Source: CAYWFU01 sp964457585 | GTDB taxonomy: Bacteria > JACRDZ01 | Assembly: GCA_964457585.1 (NCBI GenBank) | Contig: CAYWFU010000058.1 | Coordinates: 1-19,081, forward strand | Reading direction: 5' to 3' | DNA: 19,081 bases | In this document: positions 14,046-19,081 of the stretch, one piece after another | Numbering within the stretch: position 1 is the stretch's first letter | Layout of the letters: the number at the start of each line of letters is the position of its first letter | Notes under the pieces: generated by a model | The model's database searches: none | What the model saw: only the letters and a program-made list of their open reading frames with translations | Told to the model about the DNA's origin: nothing | Made by a program: the position numbers and the translations under genes

Positions 14046-15062
14046 ATGGAAATGAATCTTGATACTCTTACAGGTATGCAAAAAGCAGCAATATTATTGG
14101 CTTTTTTAGGTCCTGAAATCTCATCTGAAATATTAAAAAATCTAACTGAACCGGAAATTGAAGAAATTACTTCTGAGATTACATATATGGAAAGTATTCC
14201 GCCAAACCTGCGTAATACGGTATTATCTGAATTTCATCAGATGTATCTGGCAAGACAATATATGACACAGGGTGGTGTGGATTTTGCCACTCAAATGCTG
14301 GAGAAAGCTCTTGGTTCAAATAAATCAACAGCTATAATTAATCGTGTACAGGAAGGATCTAATAGACCTCCATTCAGTTTTTTAAAATATATTGATTCTG
14401 AATTACTCATAACACTTATTCAAAATGAGCATCCGCAAATAATAAGTCTAATTATAGCAAGTCTGGATCTTGATACAGCCGCATCTATTCTAAATGCTAT
14501 GCCTTATTCTCAGCAGACTGAAATTGCAATGAGGGTTTCACTCCTCAGTAAGGTTTCTCCGGATATAATTATACAAATTGAAAATCAATTAAAAGAAAAA
14601 GTATCAACTTTATCTACTCAAGGGAAATCAAGTCTTGGCGGACTTAAAACAATTGCAGAAATGCTGAATAGGGTAGATCGTAATACAGAAAAAAGAATTT
14701 TAAGCGAATTGGAAGAAAAAAAACCAGAACTTGCAACAGAAATTAAAAAGCTTATGTTTGTATTTGAAGATTTGAACTTAATTGATGATAGAGGAATACA
14801 AAGAGTATTAAAAGAAATAGATACAAAAGATATGGCAATGGCTCTTAAAGGTGCGAGCCAGCAGAACAAAGATAAATTTTTTCATAACATGTCTGAAAGA
14901 GCATCTTTACTGATTAAGGAAGATATGAATTTTATGGGACCAGTACGCATGAGAGAAGTTGAAACCGCTCAGCAAAAAATAGTGAATATTGTCAGAAAAC
15001 TGGAAGAAGCTGAAGAAATAATAATACCTGGACGCGGCAATGAGGAGAAGATGATTGAGTAA
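14046..15062 (+). CDS. fliG: Flagellar motor switch protein FliG
   Basis: A C-ring protein of 338 residues that links FliF to FliM and interacts with the stator to generate torque. N-terminal LTGMQKAAILLAFLGPE binds FliF, the middle domain has the EHPQ motif (LIQNEHPQIISLII), and the C-terminal torque helix region reads DRGIQRVLKEIDTKDMAMALKGA. The frame is open upstream to 13974, but that part is the repeat hairpin translated (SLLIARYSLLLF). The ATG at 14046 has AGGAG five bases before it and gives the normal length. fliH starts inside its end. Confidence 0.96.
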   Translation: MEMNLDTLTGMQKAAILLAFLGPEISSEILKNLTEPEIEEITSEITYMESIPPNLRNTVLSEFHQMYLARQYMTQGGVDFATQMLEKALGSNKSTAIINRVQEGSNRPPFSFLKYIDSELLITLIQNEHPQIISLIIASLDLDTAASILNAMPYSQQTEIAMRVSLLSKVSPDIIIQIENQLKEKVSTLSTQGKSSLGGLKTIAEMLNRVDRNTEKRILSELEEKKPELATEIKKLMFVFEDLNLIDDRGIQRVLKEIDTKDMAMALKGASQQNKDKFFHNMSERASLLIKEDMNFMGPVRMREVETAQQKIVNIVRKLEEAEEIIIPGRGNEEKMIE

Positions 15063-15735
15063 GATAATTCAGTCAGTAATGGATAATACAATATTAAAAA
15101 CACATAAAATTATTAAGCCAATATTTAAAAATTTTCAAGATGTATCTGATAATTTAAATAAAAAAAATCAAACTCAGAATAAGCAGTTAGCAGATGAAAT
15201 AGGAAAAGAAGCAGAAAAGATTCGGCAGGAAGCTTATAAAATTGGTTTTGATAAAGGATTAAAAGATGCACAAGAAAAAAATAAAAAAGAAATTGGGAAT
15301 GTACTTTGCATGTTAAAGAATGTATATACTGATCTTGGCAATAAAGAAGAAAAAATATTACAAAATATGGAACCTCAAATTCTGGAAATGATTATGCAAA
15401 TATCTCAAAAAATTATTCAACAGGAATTATCCGTCAATAAAGAGGTATTAATTAATATTCTTCGCTCCTTGCTTAAAAAGATAAAAGATAAAACAGAAAT
15501 TACAGTTAAAATTTGTTCAGAAGATTATAAATATTTAAGTGGATTCAAAGATGTTTTAATATCAGAAAATCCGGATTTGAAAAAAATAAATTTTGAAAGT
15601 GCTTCAGAAATAAAAAGAGGCGATTTTATTATAGAAACAAAAACAGAACTTATTGATGCCAGCATAGAAAAACAGATTGAAGAATTAAGAACAGTACTGG
15701 GGATATCAAAAAATATGATTCAAGAAGTAATTTAG
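15055..15735 (+). CDS. fliH: Flagellar assembly protein FliH
   Basis: A 226-residue peripheral protein that binds the FliI ATPase and tethers it to the C ring. It starts with TTG, eight bases before the end of fliG; GAGGAG lies seven bases upstream, so this start and translational coupling are convincing. The N-terminal half is a charged helix with spaced small residues (KIGFDKGLKDAQEKN), and the C-terminal half has the FliH/YscL-type domain (ILEMIMQISQKIIQQELS; DFIIETKTELIDASIEKQIEEL cut here at twenty, DFIIETKTELIDASIEKQIE). FliH is poorly conserved; order between fliG and fliI supports the call. Confidence 0.92.
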   Translation: MSKIIQSVMDNTILKTHKIIKPIFKNFQDVSDNLNKKNQTQNKQLADEIGKEAEKIRQEAYKIGFDKGLKDAQEKNKKEIGNVLCMLKNVYTDLGNKEEKILQNMEPQILEMIMQISQKIIQQELSVNKEVLINILRSLLKKIKDKTEITVKICSEDYKYLSGFKDVLISENPDLKKINFESASEIKRGDFIIETKTELIDASIEKQIEELRTVLGISKNMIQEVI

Positions 15736-15744
15736 GGGGAAAAA

Positions 15745-17160
15745 ATGGAAAATCATTTAATAGATTTGAAGCAGCATTTTTCAAAAATAAATGACAGTAA
15801 TTTAATTACACTGCATGGAAAAATTACTCAAATAACAGGATTAGTTATTGAGTCCTATGGGCCTAATGTATCTATAGGAGAATTATGTCACATTATATGT
15901 AAAGGTTCGAATAAAAGGATTTTAGTTGAAGTAGTAGGTTTTAGAGAAGATAAAATATTACTTATGCCTTTTGAAGAAACAAGAGGTATATGCCCTGGAA
16001 GTGAAGTTGTCCCTGTTGGTATAGAATTTACAATTCGTGTTGGTGAAGAATTACTTGGAAGAGTCCTTGGCGGACTTGGATCACCAATTGATAATAAATG
16101 TCCGATTATATCTGAACAAAAAGTTCCTGTATATAGAGTTCCTCATCAACCGCTTTTACGAAGAAGAATAACAGAACCTCTTTCAACCGGAATACGAGCT
16201 ATCGATGGTTTATTAAGTTGCGGGAAAGGGCAGCGAATGGGTATTTTTGCGGGTAGCGGAGTTGGGAAAAGTGTGTTGCTTGGAATGATTGCACGTTACA
16301 CGCAAGCACAGGTAAATGTTATTGGGCTTATTGGGGAAAGAGGTCGTGAAGTAAGAGAATTTATAGAAAAAGATTTAGGTGAAGAAGGATTAAAAAAATC
16401 TGTTGTAATTGTCGCAACATCGGACCAGCCTCCTCTGGTACGTATTCGCGCAGCTCTAATAGCATCAACAATAGCTGAATATTTTCGTGATAAGGGTAAA
16501 GATGTTGTTTTAATGATGGATTCAGTAACAAGGTTTGCAATGGCTCAGCGTGAAGTAGGTTTGGCTATAGGAGAACCACCCACATCCAAAGGCTATCCTC
16601 CATCAGTTTTTGCTGTACTTCCAAAATTACTCGAACGTGCTGGTACGCATGCAGATGCTGGAAGTATTACAGGATTATACACAGTTCTGGTTGAAGCAGA
16701 TGATATGAATGATCCTATAGCAGATACGGTAAGATCAATACTCGATGGACATATTGTGCTTTCACGCAATTTGGCTTCAAAAAATCATTATCCTGCTATA
16801 GATATTTTACAGAGTATAAGCAGGGTAATGAGCGATGTTACCTCATTTGAACATCAAAAAGCAGCAGCAAATTTTAAAGAAGCTCTGTCAATATACAGAG
16901 AATCAGAAGATCTTATTAATATTGGCGCTTATGTTCCCGGAAGTAATCCAAAAGTTGATTATTCAATAAAGTATATAGATGAATTAAAAAAATATTTGTG
17001 TCAATCTATTGATCAAGGAATAGATTTTAAAGATGCTGTTGGATTATTAACAAAAATTTTCAAAGAAAATAAATATTTTGAGGAAAATAATGTAAAAATG
17101 CTCAATGCACCTAAGTTGGGGGTAGGGGAGCTGCAACCTAACTATTACTCACAAGTCTGA
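15745..17160 (+). CDS. fliI: Flagellum-specific export ATPase FliI
   Basis: A 471-residue cytoplasmic hexameric ATPase that prepares export substrates. It has the F1-type fold: beta-barrel start, Walker A AGSGVGKS (169-176), conserved GLIGERGREVREF, Walker B VLMMDSVTRFAMAQRE (near 255), GEPPTSKGYPPSVF, and GSITGLYTVLVE. The region up to LLTKIFKENK is typical. The last 20 or so residues (KMLNAPKLGVGELQPNYYSQ) do not look like a usual FliI ending and are encoded by DNA that merges with the following repeat region. The protein may have gained a short tail from it. A GGGGGA ribosome-binding site precedes the ATG. Confidence 0.97.
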   Translation: MENHLIDLKQHFSKINDSNLITLHGKITQITGLVIESYGPNVSIGELCHIICKGSNKRILVEVVGFREDKILLMPFEETRGICPGSEVVPVGIEFTIRVGEELLGRVLGGLGSPIDNKCPIISEQKVPVYRVPHQPLLRRRITEPLSTGIRAIDGLLSCGKGQRMGIFAGSGVGKSVLLGMIARYTQAQVNVIGLIGERGREVREFIEKDLGEEGLKKSVVIVATSDQPPLVRIRAALIASTIAEYFRDKGKDVVLMMDSVTRFAMAQREVGLAIGEPPTSKGYPPSVFAVLPKLLERAGTHADAGSITGLYTVLVEADDMNDPIADTVRSILDGHIVLSRNLASKNHYPAIDILQSISRVMSDVTSFEHQKAAANFKEALSIYRESEDLINIGAYVPGSNPKVDYSIKYIDELKKYLCQSIDQGIDFKDAVGLLTKIFKENKYFEENNVKMLNAPKLGVGELQPNYYSQV

Positions 17161-17350
17161 AAATGCTTGTGGGAGTAAGCTTGAAATTTGCAAATATTTC
17201 ATTGACGATTGAGCATTGACAATTGAGCATTATAATTTAATTTATATTAATCTTATTAAATTAAGCCTGATAAATCAGGCAACTACAAAAATTTCAATGT
17301 AGTTGCTCGATACTCAATTAATAATGTTGAGTACAAGTTTATCGAGCGTT
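17147..17350. repeat. Composite repeat region between fliI and fliJ
   Basis: Four structures follow each other. ACTC-ACAAG/CTTGT-GGAGT forms a hairpin containing the fliI stop (17147-17176). Heptads ATTGACG, ATTGAGC, ATTGACA, ATTGAGC run from 17201. GCCTGAT AA ATCAGGC (17265-17280) is a perfect palindrome sharing GC with a second stem, GCAACTAC/GTAGTTGC (17279-17306). Last is GCTCGATA/TATCGAGC (17305-17347), enclosing CTCAA/TTGAG and the TAATGTTGAG core related to 2551-2574 and 6440-6466. No gene is seen. Confidence 0.75.
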
Positions 17351-17366
17351 TCAAATTCCTAAAATT

Positions 17367-17816
17367 ATGAAAAAATTTCAATTTAAACTGGAATCAGTAA
17401 TAAAAAATTATAAATTTAAAGAGGAAGAAAAAAAGATCAAATTAGCAGAAAAAGAACAAGAATATAATTTAGAAAAGAAAAAAATGCTGGAATTGGAACA
17501 GGATTTAAGCAGAACATTAAAACGAATGGAAAAAGAAAAAAAGAAATTCCCTGATATGGAAATTATAAATCTGTATGAAAAATACAGCGAAGCAGTAAAA
17601 AAGAGAATTAATGGGAAAAAGTTTTTATTGAATCAATTGCAGAAAAAATTGGATGAAATAAGAAAAGAGTTGTTGGAAATAATAAAAAATAAAAAGATTA
17701 TTGAAAAACTTAAAGAAAAAAAATGGCAGGAATATATGTTTGAGTTTAATGTCATGGAACAGAAGAATTTAGATGAAATTGCACAAATACAATTTAATAG
17801 GAAAGAAGAATTATGA
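17367..17816 (+). CDS. fliJ: Flagellar export protein FliJ
   Basis: A 149-residue cytoplasmic coiled-coil protein, the central stalk of the FliI ring and an escort factor in export. The sequence is highly charged and helical throughout, starting KKFQFKLESVIKNYKFKEEEK, cut here to KKFQFKLESVIKNYKF, a typical FliJ opening (FRLxxVLxxR type). Length fits the family (about 147). No good ribosome-binding site is visible before the ATG (TTCCTAAAATT), which is unusual in this operon. Its end overlaps the next start (ATGA). Confidence 0.9.
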   Translation: MKKFQFKLESVIKNYKFKEEEKKIKLAEKEQEYNLEKKKMLELEQDLSRTLKRMEKEKKKFPDMEIINLYEKYSEAVKKRINGKKFLLNQLQKKLDEIRKELLEIIKNKKIIEKLKEKKWQEYMFEFNVMEQKNLDEIAQIQFNRKEEL

Positions 17817-18367
17817 TAGGAAAAATAGGAAGTTTATTAACATTTTTGCTGCTGGTTTTTATGCTTTTTTTTAGTCTCACTGGATCATTACAGAATTTAC
17901 TTCTGCCAACAATCGAAAAATATTTAGGTAAATCCAGGATAGAGGATGAAAGTCTGGAGAAAACAAGCGCGATTGCGCAAGATTATTTGATTTATTTAAA
18001 TAATATTAATCAGATCAAAGATAAGATCGAGGCAAAAGAAGTTTTTTTAGACAAAACTGAAGAAAGAATTACACAAAAGACTAAAAGTTTAAATGAACAG
18101 CAGCAAAAATTGGGAAATGAAATTGCCCAATTGCAAAAATTTTTAGAAGAAAGAAAAATTCGCGAAGATGACAGTCTTGAAGGACTTGTAAAGCTATATT
18201 CAAAAATGCCTATAGAAGATGTTGCTCCTCTTATATCTCAAATGAATGAAAATTTAGCTTTAAAAATACTAAAAAAAATTAAACCAGGTAAAGCAGCTTT
18301 AATTTTAGGATCTTTAAAAAGAGATGAAGCAGTTCGATTTTCTAATAAACTGGCACAGGTGAATTAA
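17813..18367 (+). CDS. YlxF/MotE-like protein with MgtE-N-type domain
   Basis: A 184-residue protein with an N-terminal membrane helix (about 8-27, LLTFLLLVFMLFFSLTGSLQ), a long coiled coil (about 65-115), and a C-terminal domain (LEGLVKLYSKMPIEDVAPLI then LALKILKKIKPGKAALILGSL) of the MgtE intracellular N type. Proteins of this architecture lie between fliJ and fliK in many bacteria (YlxF in Bacillus) and include MotE, which chaperones the periplasmic motor protein MotC in rhizobia. Role in stator or export assembly is inferred. It overlaps fliJ by four bases, so the two are translationally coupled. Confidence 0.85.
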   Translation: MIGKIGSLLTFLLLVFMLFFSLTGSLQNLLLPTIEKYLGKSRIEDESLEKTSAIAQDYLIYLNNINQIKDKIEAKEVFLDKTEERITQKTKSLNEQQQKLGNEIAQLQKFLEERKIREDDSLEGLVKLYSKMPIEDVAPLISQMNENLALKILKKIKPGKAALILGSLKRDEAVRFSNKLAQVN

Positions 18368-18392
18368 TGCATTCTGATAAGGAGTTAAAACT

Positions 18393-19081
18393 TTGGAGAT
18401 AAATAATATAGAAACAACTTCAATGGGAATAATTACCAATAAAAATAATGTAAATCAAGCACAGGAAAATTGTATTAATAATTTGGAGTTTTGCAATTTA
18501 TTTTTATCATCTCTGGTTGATGTGAAAAATTTTACAAGTGAAATAAAAATAGAAGAGAGTTTTGTTCCTGAGCAGGTATCAGAAGGTCCAAAAATAGAAC
18601 AGAAATCATTAAAGAAAGATATCGAACTGCAAAAGATAAATCAGTATGCAGAAAATATTTTAGCAAGCAAAATAAAAATAGAAGAAAATATTATTCCTAA
18701 GCAAGTATCAGAAGTGCCAAAAATAGAACAGAAAATATCGAATAAAGATATCGAACTGCAAAAAATAAATCAGTATGCAGAAAATATTTTAGCAAGCGAA
18801 ATAAAAACAGAAGAGAGTTTTGTCCCTGAGCAGGTATCAGAAGTGCCAAAAACAGAACAGAAATCATTAAAGAAAAATATCGAACTGCAAAAAATAAATC
18901 AGTATGCAGAAAATATTTTAGCAAGCGAAATAAAAACAGAAGAGAGTTTTGTCCCTGAGCAGGTATCAGAAGTGCCAAAAACAGAACAGAAATCATTAAA
19001 GAAAAATATCGAACTGCAAAAAATAAATCAGTATGCAGAAAATATTTTAGCAAGCGAAATAAAAACAGAAGAGAGTTTTGT
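18393..19081 (+). CDS. fliK: Hook-length control protein FliK, 5-prime part
   Basis: A reading frame that runs open off the right edge, 229 codons visible. The start is TTG at 18393, with AAGGAG nine bases upstream; an ATG at 18423 is an alternative. The gene follows the ylxF-like gene, where fliK stands in this operon type. No conserved FliK C-terminal domain can be seen because it would lie outside the window, so the name rests on position and low-complexity N-terminal character. From residue 50 it consists of a 43-residue tandem repeat with units such as EIKTEESFVPEQVSEVPKTE followed by KINQYAENILAS. FliK N-terminal regions act as molecular rulers that set hook length. Confidence 0.7.
   Translation, partial: MEINNIETTSMGIITNKNNVNQAQENCINNLEFCNLFLSSLVDVKNFTSEIKIEESFVPEQVSEGPKIEQKSLKKDIELQKINQYAENILASKIKIEENIIPKQVSEVPKIEQKISNKDIELQKINQYAENILASEIKTEESFVPEQVSEVPKTEQKSLKKNIELQKINQYAENILASEIKTEESFVPEQVSEVPKTEQKSLKKNIELQKINQYAENILASEIKTEESF
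18540..19081 (+). repeat. 129-base in-frame tandem repeat
   Basis: Units start at 18540, 18669, 18798, 18927 and 19056 (the last cut by the window edge). The period is exactly 129 bases, 43 codons, so the frame is kept. The third and fourth units appear identical in DNA, while the first two have diverged, with substitutions such as SEGPKIE and KIKIEENIIPK. This pattern indicates recent expansion at the right side of the array. Confidence 0.95.

Noticed and set aside
18697..19053. Minus-strand open frame of 118 codons with repeated hydrophobic segments
   Set aside because: It is the antisense shadow of the 129-base FliK repeat; the repeat keeps it open and no start signal or context supports it.
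1..19081. tRNA, rRNA or prophage/transposase genes
   Set aside because: No tRNA-like cloverleaf, rRNA stretch, integrase or transposase coding region was recognised on either strand.

Overview
This is an AT-rich bacterial window carrying a large part of a flagellar regulon. The core genes flgB-flgC-fliE-fliF-fliG-fliH-fliI-fliJ-(ylxF/motE-like)-fliK run left to right from about 10970 to the right edge, in the order known from Bacillus-type fla/che operons. Sigma-54 activators, sigma-54-type promoters and a probable lipoprotein point instead to a didermic, sigma-54-using bacterium. The strong A/T bias and the unusual intergenic repeats suggest a poorly sampled lineage, but I cannot name a phylum from the sequence alone.

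Layout. Positions 1-156: a + strand intrinsic terminator from a gene off the left edge and a small repeat. Positions 157-3860, minus strand: a single-domain response regulator, a cytosolic histidine kinase, fliL, a probable lipoprotein and flgF, probably one transcription direction from a promoter near 4011-4026. Positions 4109-5482, minus strand: a sigma-54 activator with a degenerate receiver, followed by its own terminator. Positions 5483-6143: a gene-free divergent control region. Positions 6144-10771, plus strand: a 69-residue small protein, a 726-residue membrane-anchored TPR protein, a cytosolic histidine kinase and a second sigma-54 activator with an intact receiver. Positions 10927-19081, plus strand: a near-consensus sigma-54 promoter followed by the basal-body, C-ring, export and hook-length genes. 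The window ends inside fliK.

Working model (inference). The activator with the degenerate receiver resembles FleQ/FlrA in design and could act as master regulator at two weaker sigma-54-like sites (5936-5951 and 4011-4026). The kinase/activator pair at 8733-10771 resembles FlgS/FlgR or FlrB/FlrC and would switch on the strong sigma-54 site at 10927-10942 for flgB onward. This is a tiered flagellar cascade, with regulators and structural genes side by side.

The most unusual content is between the genes. Most gaps hold a short imperfect inverted repeat whose arms are built from 6-, 7- or 8-base words repeated in tandem, with a different word in most gaps. Several of these elements start with an AGGAGATGGTATG-like sequence just after or beyond one gene and end at the AGGAGATGATATG-like ribosome-binding site of the next. 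Two pairs are clear relatives in opposite orientation (2316-2436 with 6021-6143; 3862-3990 with 11804-11951). A separate 129-base in-frame tandem repeat lies in the presumed ruler region of FliK.
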